A DNA stretch of 64,000 bases from Acetobacter sicerae (GCF_011516765.1 NZ_JAAABN010000008.1:1-64000); one strand, 5' to 3'. Positions 18,038 to 27,236 are shown, numbered from the stretch's first letter. The notes: generated by a model from the letters alone, not told the origin. Translations and numbers: made by a program.

Positions 18038-20251
18038 TCAGGGCACGGAAGAACTGGGTACGACTGAGGAGCTTTCATATCCCGTTGAAGAGGTTCCGCC
18101 AAGCGCTGGCTTCTTCCGGCCAGCGAAGGCCAGCGGTGTGGCCGGAATTCCGGCACGTTCCAGCAGTGTGAGAAACGCTGCAAGCTGGGTCGGCGGAAGG
18201 TAGGCGTAGTGAGTGCGCACGGCCTCCAGAGAGAAGTCCGGCATCAGCCGGAGGAGCTGGGCGCGGGCTTCTGTCTGTTCAGCCACAACGGACTCATCAT
18301 CCGCTTTCTCAAGTGCAGCAAGACCGGCCAGATGAAGCGTCAGCATGGAGATACGGGTCGGCGACATGCTGAATGCGATGCGTGACCGTTCCACGGCTTC
18401 CCGTGCGTTGCCGCCCAGCAGGAAGATGAGCACCACATCCGTATCAAACAGATCGACGAACGGATGGGTGGGATGACTTCTACGGAAGGTCTTCAGACAG
18501 GCGGCGGCTTCCAGAGGCCTGTCCTGCATCAGCAGGGCATAGGCTTCAATTGCGATGGTGATACCCAGTGACGGAGCAAAGGGTTTCGTTTCTTCGATCA
18601 GACGCAGTCCGGCTTCGCGTTCCGATGGCCTGTCCAGCAGCAGTCTGGCCAGTATCAGTCGCCCGGTGATCGTTTCCGGAATGACACGGATCAGTCCGCG
18701 CGCCGCCTCGATCGCTGCGGCGCGTTCACGCTCAATCCTTTCCGGAGCCCATTGCTCATAGGAACGGACAAGTCCGAAAAGGGCCGCGGTCATCAGTAAA
18801 AAAGGATGTTGGGGATCACGCCTGAGCGCACTCTGAAGCAGCTTCTCGGCGGGAAGAAAGCTGGCGGGTTCCTTCCGGTTGATGAACGCGAATGCCCTCA
18901 GTCCGGCTTCCAGAGGTGTCAGTTCGTCAGCGTGGCGGCTGGCGGAATTCCGTGCTTCCGCCAGAGCGATTCGCCAGCCGATTTCTGAGGTCAGCAGGGC
19001 GGCTACGGTGTCACAGTTTCCAGGGATGATCGGAAAACGCTCGGCCCAGACAATCATGCCGTCCCGCCGCTGATCGGTCACACGGACGATCAGTCTGACC
19101 TGCTGGCTCAGCGTTCCTTCCGTGGCGCCGGGCAGAAGGCTGGTCTGTATTTTAGTCTGCACCAGATAATCGCCGGATGCTCTTGTTTCGACCTTCGAAG
19201 ACTCACGCATGGGCGGCGTGTGAAAAGGTGGGAAGACTGACAGAAAACCCTGATTGGCGAGACCGACGGCTGTCTCATCCAGGATATTTTCAAGATCTGG
19301 CGTGATGGCAGTCAGAAGCTCGGGCTGGAGAGGGGAGAATCCGATGCTGGCGATTGTCTGGTTGCCTGTGCCCCAGCCTTCCGCGGTGTGCGCGGCGCCA
19401 TTCGTAGCGCCGTGACTGGGTCTCTCTGAGGAGAAAGTGGCTTCACAGGAAGCGACTCTTCCTGACAGCATGTCGGAATGGGAGCTGGATCGGCCTGCGC
19501 CCTGAGAAGCACGCAGCTCGTCGATCAGTAATCTGGTCGCGGCGGACGGCTCATTCGCGAGAGAGTCGCGGAAGGTTGCAAGGCATTGTTCCGCCGCCAG
19601 AAGTGCTGCGCTGGTGTCCGCTGTCCTGACCAGCTCGCGCATCAGGGTTTTCCAGGCATTTTCATTCAGCCGGTCAAGACGGAGCAGTCTGTTTGCGGCG
19701 GCGATCCGTTGTTCCGGATCGGGAAGGGATGACTCGGCCTGTTCCAGAACCGTTGTCATGTGGTGGCGCAGGCGATTGCGTTGCTGTGCCAGCCATTCAT
19801 CGAGCGCCGGGTCGACGGCCTCGAGATCGGTCAGAAGAGTGGCGTCGGTTTCGGGAAGCTTCAGGATGCCGGAAGGGGAAGCGTTGAGATAGCGTTCTGC
19901 ATCAACGGTGGTGAGAACGGGTTTCAGCGTCAGGGCGTGGCGCTGGATATCCAGAATGTCCGTGCCAAGAGGGCTGAGCGCCTCTGACAGTCTGTGGATT
20001 TCCTGTCGGAGCGAAGCGCGCGCCTGTTCATCGGAACGTCGACTCCAGAGCAGATGCGCCAGAGTTTTCCGTGTGACGGGACGACGGTCAGACAAAGCGA
20101 GAATGGCGAGCAGTCCGCGGGTCTTGGCGCCTGTCGGCGTCAGGGCTGTTCCGTCAAGCATCTGAACGGCCATGGATCCAAGCAGATCAAGATGCAGAAT
20201 GGCCGCCTGAGATTTCCTCAGGCCGGGTTTAATCGTGCCGAACAGACCCAT
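18038..20251 (-). CDS. SARP/BTAD-type transcriptional regulator with TPR region
   Basis: The 737-aa protein starts with an OmpR-like winged helix (LHLDLLGSMAVQM, TGAKTRGLLAILALSDRRPV, ASLRQEIHRLSEAL; residues 18–95) and is followed by a bacterial transcriptional activation domain (about 110–245, with AANRLLRLDRLNENAWKTLM). This is the N-terminal layout of SARP activators. The remaining ~450 residues contain helical repeat segments resembling TPRs (LLQSALRRDPQHPFLLMTAA). Such proteins are activators, usually without receiver domains. It lies between the core operon and the Hint/peptide-export region, and any target there is speculative. Confidence 0.8.
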   Translation of the reverse strand: MGLFGTIKPGLRKSQAAILHLDLLGSMAVQMLDGTALTPTGAKTRGLLAILALSDRRPVTRKTLAHLLWSRRSDEQARASLRQEIHRLSEALSPLGTDILDIQRHALTLKPVLTTVDAERYLNASPSGILKLPETDATLLTDLEAVDPALDEWLAQQRNRLRHHMTTVLEQAESSLPDPEQRIAAANRLLRLDRLNENAWKTLMRELVRTADTSAALLAAEQCLATFRDSLANEPSAATRLLIDELRASQGAGRSSSHSDMLSGRVASCEATFSSERPSHGATNGAAHTAEGWGTGNQTIASIGFSPLQPELLTAITPDLENILDETAVGLANQGFLSVFPPFHTPPMRESSKVETRASGDYLVQTKIQTSLLPGATEGTLSQQVRLIVRVTDQRRDGMIVWAERFPIIPGNCDTVAALLTSEIGWRIALAEARNSASRHADELTPLEAGLRAFAFINRKEPASFLPAEKLLQSALRRDPQHPFLLMTAALFGLVRSYEQWAPERIERERAAAIEAARGLIRVIPETITGRLILARLLLDRPSEREAGLRLIEETKPFAPSLGITIAIEAYALLMQDRPLEAAACLKTFRRSHPTHPFVDLFDTDVVLIFLLGGNAREAVERSRIAFSMSPTRISMLTLHLAGLAALEKADDESVVAEQTEARAQLLRLMPDFSLEAVRTHYAYLPPTQLAAFLTLLERAGIPATPLAFAGRKKPALGGTSSTGYESSSVVPSSSVP

Positions 20252-20678
20252 GTGTCCCTGTTTCCTCCTGTGTCGCCGACCCTCTTTTCCGGCTCGGACA
20301 CGCGCCTCCGATAATGGGTAAGTGTGCAGCGAAACAGTTTCGCGGAAATGAACGAAGCACGTAGGACGGTGTTTTGAATGTTGCTCGGGAAACGATCATT
20401 AGGCTGTAAAAGAGGCTTTATTTTGATTGCGATCATTTCAGCGAAAAAAGTGGCAGTGTCTGCAGATGATAGGTGCTGTGTGGTTCTCCCGCTTTCCATA
20501 ACGAAAAATCTTCTCGTGGATGCGTCCGGAAAATAAAGAATCATGTCGGACAAAGAAGGTAAGTTTCGAAGTGTCTCTTTCTTGAGAGTATTGGCCAATA
20601 AAAAAAGGGAGGCAATGCCTCCCTTTTTCACCCCTGCTCTTTCAGCAGAGGCATAGCTGTCGGAAATTTCAGATCCGA
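20252..20678. other. AT-rich intergenic region
   Basis: No gene recognised. It should contain the promoter of the SARP-like gene running left. At its right end lies the terminator of the Hint gene. A 137-codon open frame on the minus strand (20218–20631) overlaps the SARP start and the terminator and has no domain, so I do not call it. Confidence 0.45.
20602..20628 (-). terminator. Rho-independent terminator of the Hint-domain gene
   Basis: GGGAGGC and GCCTCCC form a 7-bp stem with a 3-nt loop, flanked by A-runs on one side and T-runs on the other. It would work in both directions. It lies about 50 nt past the stop of the Hint-domain gene. Confidence 0.8.
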
Positions 20679-22415
20679 TCAGGCGACCTGAATGGCGGCC
20701 TGCTCTGCATCACCGATGCGATAGGGGCCGGCGACCAGAACTTCGACTTCCACCATGCGGGCAAAGAGACCTTCGCCAGCGGAACCAAGCGACAGAAGGG
20801 CATTGCCGGAAGTCCAGCGGCCCACGCCACCTTCATAAGCCTGCCAGCCGCTGATGTCGGCGTCGCTGAGATGGTCGGTCAGAACGGCGCGATCGCGCCC
20901 GTTGGTGACAGTGACTTCACCCACGACAACGCCGAGGTCACGACGGTCATCGCAGAACGGACCAACCATCTCGGACGGACGCGCCGTGCGTGAGACGATG
21001 CGGACGTCGGCGACCGTCGAGGGCACCATGAAGCTGTAGGTGTTGCCCGTGTGACGGACAGCGCGGATTTCACGACCATCTTCAGCCACAAGGCGGATGT
21101 CCGGATCGTTCGTTGTTTCTGCGGCGCCGCCTGCAACGGACAGACCAAGCGTCTCGGCGCGTGCTGCAACGGTCTTCCAGATCGGCTCGACTGTCGCCTG
21201 ATCCGTCACCAGCGGAGCGCCTGCATCGTTCTCCCAGCTCTTGCCGCCTGTGATGACAAAACCGCCGGCGAAGTGAGGACGCAGCGCACGGACCGTGGAG
21301 TTTTCGAACGTGCCGCGGTTGCCTGTGTCGAGATAGCTTTCGGTTTCCAGACCTTCGGAAACGATCACGCCATGCTGCTCAAGTTCGACATGATAGAAAT
21401 CAAAGGCTGTGATGGAACGGTCGATCAGGATCGAAGCGCCGTTGACCAGCATACGGACCGGAACAAACTTGCCGTCGATGTGGATGCAATGCTCGGAGGT
21501 GACGAGCAGATCGCGGTGCGGAGCGCCTGCACCGAATGCGTCCTTGCGGATGCGGACCGGATACGCATCGACATCGAAACCGAGCGCGGCGACATCAGCA
21601 TGCGAACGGCCGAGCCATGCGAGCGGACGGAAAACGGTCTGGCCATTCTCGATGACGGCAATTTCGTCACCTTCAACCAGCGTCTCGACCAGCTTCTCTC
21701 CGTCGCGTGTCAGGATATGAGTTCCTGGCAGGAAGCAGCCATCAATGCAGTTTCCTCCGTTCTGCGGATAGAAATACTGGGTTGATGTCGGGCAGGAGGC
21801 GGTGCCGCCAACACCCGTAACGGACACGCCATAATAGCCTGAGCCGTTGTTGGCGTGTGGGTTGGAGGCGCTGGCGTTTACTGGGATGGAGGTGCTGTGT
21901 TTCAGAATCAGCGTGGAACTGTCAGTGTAGCTGCCAGCGATACCGATAGACGAGCCAAATCCGCCGGGAATGTTATTTGTGCACATTGACGCGCCCGAAC
22001 CGAAGTTGGTGATCGTCGCGTTCTGAAGCGCAGGATAGGTATAATACTGGTTGCCACCAGCGGAGATGTCCTCGCCCACAAGGTTGGCTTCGTAGGACCA
22101 TTTGCCGGTGTCGTTGTTCAGCACCAGAGACGAACCCTGGCCGCTCATGTCGATCTTGCCGGCGACGCTGGTGCCCTTGCCGTCTGAGTCGATGGTCAGA
22201 TGAGCGCCGTTGACATCAATGCCGCCTGTGGAACCGGAAGCGTTGGAGTCATTAATGACGGCTGTACCAATCGTCGCGCCGCCTTCAAGAACGTAATACT
22301 TGCCGGTTTCAAGAGTAATCGTACCGGAATTGGAGGCGAGTACATAAGGATCGCTCTCGGTGCCGGTGCCAGCGGTGTAGGCAGCATACTGCGTTGATGT
22401 CGCTTGTGTAACCAT
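20679..22415 (-). CDS. Hint-domain surface protein (Hedgehog/intein-type)
   Basis: The 578-aa protein has a beta-rich, Gly/Ser/Thr/Asn-rich N-terminal region (1–225) resembling repeat parts of adhesins. A Hint domain begins at Cys227 (CFLPGTHILTRDG), with the TxxH motif at Thr306–His309 (TSEHCIHIDG) and YHVELEQHGVIVSEGLETES near 341–360. These are the residues that drive self-cleavage in Hedgehog/intein proteins and in the Hint_2 family common in acetic acid bacteria. The region after it (380–578) is unassigned. No classical signal peptide is seen. It is divergent from the peptide-export operon with a 397-nt gap. Function is unknown; autoprocessing at Cys227 is a prediction. Confidence 0.8.
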   Translation of the reverse strand: MVTQATSTQYAAYTAGTGTESDPYVLASNSGTITLETGKYYVLEGGATIGTAVINDSNASGSTGGIDVNGAHLTIDSDGKGTSVAGKIDMSGQGSSLVLNNDTGKWSYEANLVGEDISAGGNQYYTYPALQNATITNFGSGASMCTNNIPGGFGSSIGIAGSYTDSSTLILKHSTSIPVNASASNPHANNGSGYYGVSVTGVGGTASCPTSTQYFYPQNGGNCIDGCFLPGTHILTRDGEKLVETLVEGDEIAVIENGQTVFRPLAWLGRSHADVAALGFDVDAYPVRIRKDAFGAGAPHRDLLVTSEHCIHIDGKFVPVRMLVNGASILIDRSITAFDFYHVELEQHGVIVSEGLETESYLDTGNRGTFENSTVRALRPHFAGGFVITGGKSWENDAGAPLVTDQATVEPIWKTVAARAETLGLSVAGGAAETTNDPDIRLVAEDGREIRAVRHTGNTYSFMVPSTVADVRIVSRTARPSEMVGPFCDDRRDLGVVVGEVTVTNGRDRAVLTDHLSDADISGWQAYEGGVGRWTSGNALLSLGSAGEGLFARMVEVEVLVAGPYRIGDAEQAAIQVA

Positions 22416-22812
22416 GATGTCTGATCACTCCTGATCGTGTGTCCGGCAGTTACCGGCTGTTTGTTTTTGATTAACGACACGGTGCAAAATCTGTCAACAA
22501 AATAAAACGTAAATGTTTGTAAAACACAAACATTAATCTGACAATTTATTGCTGCCTGTATAATGCAGGCGATTCGTGTTCAAAAAATTTTCGTTAATGC
22601 ACTGACATCATAAGGGTTTATTTTGTTTGTTGCGATTGTACATCAGAGTGCTTTAACGGTTTTGTTGATGATTTATTCGCTGGAAGAAGTGTTGAAAAAA
22701 CATTAACAGAAAGCCAGCGTGATGGGCGGCCCTGGCCTTACATCGCTATAAAACCGGCCAGAAAGGTCAGGCGCAGCCCGATCGGGGTCGGTTCCATCAT
22801 TACGGAGATCGA
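22416..22812. other. Divergent promoter region of the Hint gene and peptide operon
   Basis: AT-rich 397-nt region with no gene. It must hold promoters for both directions. Near its right end, CTGGCC and GGCCAG flank the AT-rich TTACATCGCTATAAAACC, a possible small hairpin about 45 nt before the precursor gene. GGAG precedes the precursor ATG by 7 nt and decides its start. Confidence 0.5.
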
Positions 22813-23211
22813 ATGAAAATGCGTGAACTTACATCTGTAGAAATGACGGAAGTCTCCGGTGGCTGCTGCTATAATCCCTGTGGTTATCATCCGGTTGCCC
22901 CGAGCTGTGGCCCGAGCGCTTCCGTTATCGCTGCTTATGCCGGCTATCTGGCAGGTCAGTACAATGTTCAGGCCGATATCTTTAACGGCGCCAGCTGCTC
23001 GACCATTCAGTCAGCTATCTGCAACATGTTCGCTGATGTGCAGACCGGTTACACGATGGGTCAGAGCATGACCGTGAAGCAGGCTACAACTCTGCTCAAC
23101 AATGTGGAATCCTCGATTCGTGGCGCTGTCACAACGAATTGCTGGGGCTGCGTCACCAGCATGAACCTGATTGATTTCCCGCCGTCAGCCAGCAACGGCG
23201 GTCTTGGCTGA
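22813..23211 (+). CDS. Double-glycine leader Cys-rich secreted peptide (bacteriocin-like precursor)
   Basis: The 132-aa precursor starts MKMRELTSVEMTEVSGG, a short leader ending in Gly16–Gly17 that fits the consensus cut by C39-peptidase ABC transporters (hydrophobic residues before GG, as in class II bacteriocins and microcins). Cleavage would release a core of about 115 residues beginning Cys-Cys. The core has eight cysteines (18, 19, 23, 32, 62, 70, 110, 113), Gly/Ala/Ser-rich helices in the middle and a C-terminal NCWGC. An even number of cysteines allows four disulfides. The matching export pair lies directly downstream. No immunity gene is recognised, so antibacterial activity is an inference; a signalling or surface role is possible. 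Confidence 0.75.
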   Translation: MKMRELTSVEMTEVSGGCCYNPCGYHPVAPSCGPSASVIAAYAGYLAGQYNVQADIFNGASCSTIQSAICNMFADVQTGYTMGQSMTVKQATTLLNNVESSIRGAVTTNCWGCVTSMNLIDFPPSASNGGLG

Positions 23212-23223
23212 GATCAGATCCGG

Positions 23224-23250
23224 ATGGGGGCGTCGCAAGACTGCCCCCAT
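23224..23250 (+). terminator. Hairpin after the precursor gene (attenuator candidate)
   Basis: ATGGGGGC (23224–23231) pairs perfectly with GCCCCCAT (23243–23250) around 11 nt and is followed by TGATTTCT. The T-run is poor, so it may act as a partial terminator that lets less transcript through to the export genes, or as a 3' stabiliser of the precursor mRNA. Confidence 0.6.
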
Positions 23251-23372
23251 TGATTTCTACGCTTTGATCTGTTGCTGTTTTTGTACATGTTTTCTTTTTA
23301 TTCGTTTTTCTTTATTGTTTTGATGGCAGGCTGTAAGACCGTCCCGTCTGCACCTTAAGGTCTTCACTCTGT

Positions 23373-24689
23373 ATGTCTTCTCTCTATCGTCAGGAAGCGC
23401 TTGACGCCCGTCGACAGGCGTGGCTGGGGCAGGTGCAGGCGACACAGTCGCTCTCCATACGCGTTATTTCCTGGGTTACACTGGCGCTGGTTTTTCTGGC
23501 CGTTCTGTACGTATGTTTCGGCATCTATACGCGCCGTGTGCATGCGACAGGTTACATGCTTCCCCCCACAGGACTGATCACCATTGACGCCAGCGCTGCA
23601 GGCATCATCAGCGCCCGGCTGGCGGAAGAAGGGCAGCATGTCCACAAGGGACAGAAGCTTTTTACCATTGATCTGGAAGCCCGCTCCTCGACCGGACCGA
23701 CGCAGGAGCAGGTGCTGGGACAGTTGCGCAGACAGCGCGAACTGCTGGAACAGCAGAAGGAAATCCGTATTGCGGATGCGCCTGTGGAAAAGCAGGCGCT
23801 GATCAATCAGATTCGCAATCTTCAGCAGCAGCACAACCTGACGGGCATGCAGCTCTCCAACGACGCCAAGGTGCTGCCGGTGGTGGAAGCGGCCGTGAAC
23901 CGCATGAAAAATGCGCAGAGCGCTCACCTTGTCACGGAAACGCAGTTTCAGAGCCAGCTCTATACTTACGCCCAGCTGCTCAGCAGTCATGCCCAGTTCA
24001 TGCAGACCTACACGGACACTGAAGGCAAGATTTCAGACAATACGTCAAAGCTGATGCGCTATGACCGCCAGACTGCGCACGACATCAATGATCTGGACCG
24101 ACAGATTTCCGATATCGACAAGCAGATCGATGAGAGTGAAAGCCATCGCACCATCATCATCGAAGCGCCTGATGATGGCATTCTTTCCGCCGTGCGCGGC
24201 AATCTTGGTCAGCAGGTCTCTGCCGGAACGCCTCTTGTCACGCTCCTGCCGACCGGACGGTCTCTGGATGCGGAACTGTATGTCAGCAGCGCTTCCATAG
24301 GCTTTTTGCGTGAAGGCGAGCCTGTGCTCATGCACTATGCGGCCTTTCCCTATCAGCGTTTCGGTCTGGCGCGTGGACGTGTTGTGGAAATAACCAGAGC
24401 GCCTATTACGGAATCCCAACCGGGACAGGGGCAGCAGTCCGCGTCCGGCAGCAAGGACAAGAAAGACAGCGGCAATGGGTCCGGTGGCAGCGATCTCTAT
24501 CGTATCCGGGTGAAGCCGGATCTGCCTTACATCGTGGCTTATGGCGATAAAAAACCGTTGGAAGCCGGAATGGAAGTTGAAGCAGATATCGCCATCGATT
24601 CACGCAGGCTCTATCAGTGGATATTCGATCCGGTGATCAGCATGCGTCACAGTATTGACGCCATCAGTGGGGGGCTCGTCGACAAATGA
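23373..24689 (+). CDS. HlyD-family periplasmic adaptor of a peptide exporter
   Basis: The 438-aa protein is the membrane-fusion subunit that links an inner-membrane ABC exporter to an outer-membrane channel. It has a short cytoplasmic N-terminus, one membrane segment (about 27–52), a split lipoyl/barrel-sandwich domain (GLITIDASAAGIISARLAEEG before; PDDGILSAVRGNLGQQVSAG after), a long coiled coil between (about 105–255), and a beta-barrel domain. A charged Gly/Ser/Lys-rich insert (about 350–372) interrupts the C-terminal part. It resembles CvaA of the colicin V system. Its stop overlaps the ABC transporter start by 4 nt. No TolC-type gene is in the window. Confidence 0.88.
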   Translation: MSSLYRQEALDARRQAWLGQVQATQSLSIRVISWVTLALVFLAVLYVCFGIYTRRVHATGYMLPPTGLITIDASAAGIISARLAEEGQHVHKGQKLFTIDLEARSSTGPTQEQVLGQLRRQRELLEQQKEIRIADAPVEKQALINQIRNLQQQHNLTGMQLSNDAKVLPVVEAAVNRMKNAQSAHLVTETQFQSQLYTYAQLLSSHAQFMQTYTDTEGKISDNTSKLMRYDRQTAHDINDLDRQISDIDKQIDESESHRTIIIEAPDDGILSAVRGNLGQQVSAGTPLVTLLPTGRSLDAELYVSSASIGFLREGEPVLMHYAAFPYQRFGLARGRVVEITRAPITESQPGQGQQSASGSKDKKDSGNGSGGSDLYRIRVKPDLPYIVAYGDKKPLEAGMEVEADIAIDSRRLYQWIFDPVISMRHSIDAISGGLVDK

Positions 24690-26944
24690 GCGATGCCTTC
24701 AACTCTCTCCAGTTCGGTTTCGGCAAGAAAACACCCGTCATACTTCAGGTCGAGGCTGCTGAGTGCGGCATCGCCTGCCTTGCCATGATCATGGCCCATT
24801 ATGGCCATCAGATCGATCTGGCGACCCTGCGCCGACGCTACTCGGTTTCCATTCAGGGTGTGACACTCAGAAGTCTCGTCCAGATTGCCGATCATATGGG
24901 GTTCTCGACCCGTGCGGTCAGGCTCGATCTCGACGATCTCGTCAATCTCAAGAAGCCCTGTATCCTGCACTGGGGCATGAATCACTTCGTGGTGCTCACG
25001 GAGGTCAAGGGTGACAGGATCACCATCAATGACCCCGCAGTCGGCAACCGCACCATCGGGATGGATGAGGTTTCCCGCGAGTTCACAGGCGTTGCGCTGG
25101 AAGCGACGCCCAATGAATCCTTCGAGAAGAAGGATGAGCGCGAAACCATCCGTCTGGGTGATCTGTTCCGTCACGTCGCGGGACTGCGCGGCGCGCTCAT
25201 GGGGCTGTTCTTCCTGTCTCTCGGTCTGGAAGTCATCGCGCTGATCTCGCCGATGGTGTCTCAGGTTGTGATCGATGAAGTCATTGTTACCGCCGATCAT
25301 GATCTTCTGAAAACCATCACCTTTGGGCTGGCGCTTCTGCTTCTGTTGCAGATGTTCATCGGCTCCGTCCGTACCTGGGCCGTGACCCTGTTCAGCACCC
25401 GCGTTGGTCTGGAGTGGAACACCAGCCTGTTCGATCATCTGACCCGCCTGCCGCTTGATTATTTCAGCAAGCGGCATGTCGGCGACGTGCTGTCGCGCTT
25501 CGGATCGCTGGGCACCATCCAGCAGACCATGACCACCGACATGGTGCAGACCGTCATGGACGGCATCATGGGTGTCGGCATGGGGGTCATGCTGTTTATC
25601 TATGGTGGCTGGCTGGGGCTGGTCGCCTGTATCGCTCTGGCGCTCGATATCCTGCTGCGTCTGGTGACGTATGGGACGTACCGCGAAGCTTCCGAAGAAC
25701 AGATTGTCGTCAGCGCCCGTCAGCAGAGTCATTTCATCGAGACGCTGCGCGGCATGGCCAGCGTCAAGCTGCTTGGCCTGCGTGAGCGTCGGCGCGCGAC
25801 CTGGCTGAATATCGTTATCGACAGCATCAACATCAAACTGCGGCTTCAGCGTTTTGATCTGATCTATGGTCGCCTTGGTGATTTCATCTTTGGCGCGGAT
25901 CGTCTGATCATGATGGTGCTGGGAGCCTATCAGGTCATGGACGGCTCCATGTCCGTCGGTATGCTGGTCGCCTTCCTGTCCTATAAGGATCAGTTCGCAA
26001 GCCGCGTCGGCTCTCTGGTCAATACTGGCTTCAAGCTGCGTATGCTGAACATCCAGACCGACCGTCTGGCTGATATCGTCATGACCGAACCCGAGCCTGT
26101 GTCCGAAAGCATTCCCGGCACGCATCATGAAGGCTCTGCGGCGCTTGCCTGCCGAGGCGTGTCTGTGCGGTATGCGGCGCAGGAACCCTGGATTTTCCGC
26201 GGACTCGATCTGGATATTCCCGCCGGGTCCAGTGTCGCCATCGTCGGTCCGTCAGGCTGCGGCAAGACGACGCTGCTCAAGGCCATGATGGGTCTGCATG
26301 CGCTGGATGAAGGCAATATCTACATTGACGGTGTGGATACGGCGATACTGTCGATGGAAACCTATCGCGAGCGTATCGCCGGCGTGTTGCAGGATGACGG
26401 TCTCTTCTCGGGTTCCATTGCTGACAATATCAGCGGTTTTGCGGATGACCCGGATCAGAATCTGATTACCGAGTGCGCCGCCAAGGCCGCCATTCTTGAA
26501 GACATCAAACGTATGCCGATGGGTTTCGAGACTCTGGTGGGCGATATGGGTGGCGCTCTGTCAGGTGGCCAGAAACAGCGCGTCATTCTGGCGCGTGCGC
26601 TCTACAAGCGTCCGCAGATCCTGTTCCTTGATGAAGCCACCAGCCATCTTGACGAACATACGGAATCCATCGTGGCGCACTCGCTGCGGCAGATGAATGT
26701 CACGCGTGTGATGGTGGCCCACAGGCCTGCGACCATCGCTCATGCCGACTATATCTACTCTTTTGAGCCGGGCGGTATTCTCAAGCTGCGCAAGGCGCCG
26801 CAGCAGCAACCGGTTCAGCAGCCTGCGCCACAGGCCGGGCAGCCCGCCCCACAGGCGGCGGCTCCACAACAGGCTGCACCGACGCCGCCGTCTTACGGTG
26901 GTTCTTTCGGCTATGGTGGTGGCTGGCCTGCGAAGCCGCAGTAA
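24686..26944 (+). CDS. Peptidase-containing ABC exporter (C39 peptidase, PCAT)
   Basis: The 752-aa protein cleaves double-glycine leaders and exports the mature peptide. The N-terminal C39 peptidase has its whole active site: Gln21, Cys27 (AECGIAC), His100 (HWGMNHFVVL) and Asp116 (INDPAVG). A six-helix membrane domain follows (about 160–440), then the nucleotide-binding domain with Walker A GPSGCGKTT (about 518), signature LSGGQKQR (about 624) and Walker B ILFLDEA. An unusual C-terminal tail of about 50 residues is rich in Pro/Gln/Ala and ends with an aromatic-glycine segment (YGGSFGYGGGW). The upstream precursor with a GG leader is the obvious substrate. Confidence 0.92.
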   Translation: MSDAFNSLQFGFGKKTPVILQVEAAECGIACLAMIMAHYGHQIDLATLRRRYSVSIQGVTLRSLVQIADHMGFSTRAVRLDLDDLVNLKKPCILHWGMNHFVVLTEVKGDRITINDPAVGNRTIGMDEVSREFTGVALEATPNESFEKKDERETIRLGDLFRHVAGLRGALMGLFFLSLGLEVIALISPMVSQVVIDEVIVTADHDLLKTITFGLALLLLLQMFIGSVRTWAVTLFSTRVGLEWNTSLFDHLTRLPLDYFSKRHVGDVLSRFGSLGTIQQTMTTDMVQTVMDGIMGVGMGVMLFIYGGWLGLVACIALALDILLRLVTYGTYREASEEQIVVSARQQSHFIETLRGMASVKLLGLRERRRATWLNIVIDSINIKLRLQRFDLIYGRLGDFIFGADRLIMMVLGAYQVMDGSMSVGMLVAFLSYKDQFASRVGSLVNTGFKLRMLNIQTDRLADIVMTEPEPVSESIPGTHHEGSAALACRGVSVRYAAQEPWIFRGLDLDIPAGSSVAIVGPSGCGKTTLLKAMMGLHALDEGNIYIDGVDTAILSMETYRERIAGVLQDDGLFSGSIADNISGFADDPDQNLITECAAKAAILEDIKRMPMGFETLVGDMGGALSGGQKQRVILARALYKRPQILFLDEATSHLDEHTESIVAHSLRQMNVTRVMVAHRPATIAHADYIYSFEPGGILKLRKAPQQQPVQQPAPQAGQPAPQAAAPQQAAPTPPSYGGSFGYGGGWPAKPQ

Positions 26945-27236
26945 AAGGGAAAATAAAGGGGCGGTTTACGGGGCTTCGCCTCGTGCCCCACAAAGGAACA
27001 TAGTTCCTTTGATTCCGGTTTGCCCGCAAACATAAAGCGCCAGAAAATTCCAAAGAAGTTTTTGGGAAGCTTTTTTCAAAAACCGACATTCAAAAACTTT
27101 TGCTGTCATTTCTCAACAAAACACAGCGAGAACAGCCTCTTTCCCTTTCAGGCATGATCCGCCTTTCGCATAACGCACGAGTCAAAACCGGCTTTCGCTG
27201 ATATTGAGAGCGGGCAACGGAAGGAAAGACGACGTT
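26945..27236. repeat. Intergenic region with three inverted repeats
   Basis: Non-coding DNA after the exporter. It contains GGGGC/GCCCC arms (26970–26988), a perfect 9-bp arm pair CAAAGGAAC/GTTCCTTTG with a 3-nt loop (26991–27011), and AAGTTTTTG/CAAAAACTT (27056–27099). This stack of hairpins resembles a dispersed intergenic repeat rather than a simple terminator, though it may also end the exporter transcript. GGAAGGAAAG before 27237 is the ribosome-binding site of the next gene. Confidence 0.5.

Noticed and set aside
20218..20631. 137-codon minus-strand open frame
   Set aside because: It overlaps the start of the SARP-like gene and the terminator at 20602–20628, and shows no domain.
24647..26128. 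493-codon open frame on the minus strand
   Set aside because: Antisense to the C39 exporter, whose active-site and ATPase motifs are intact.
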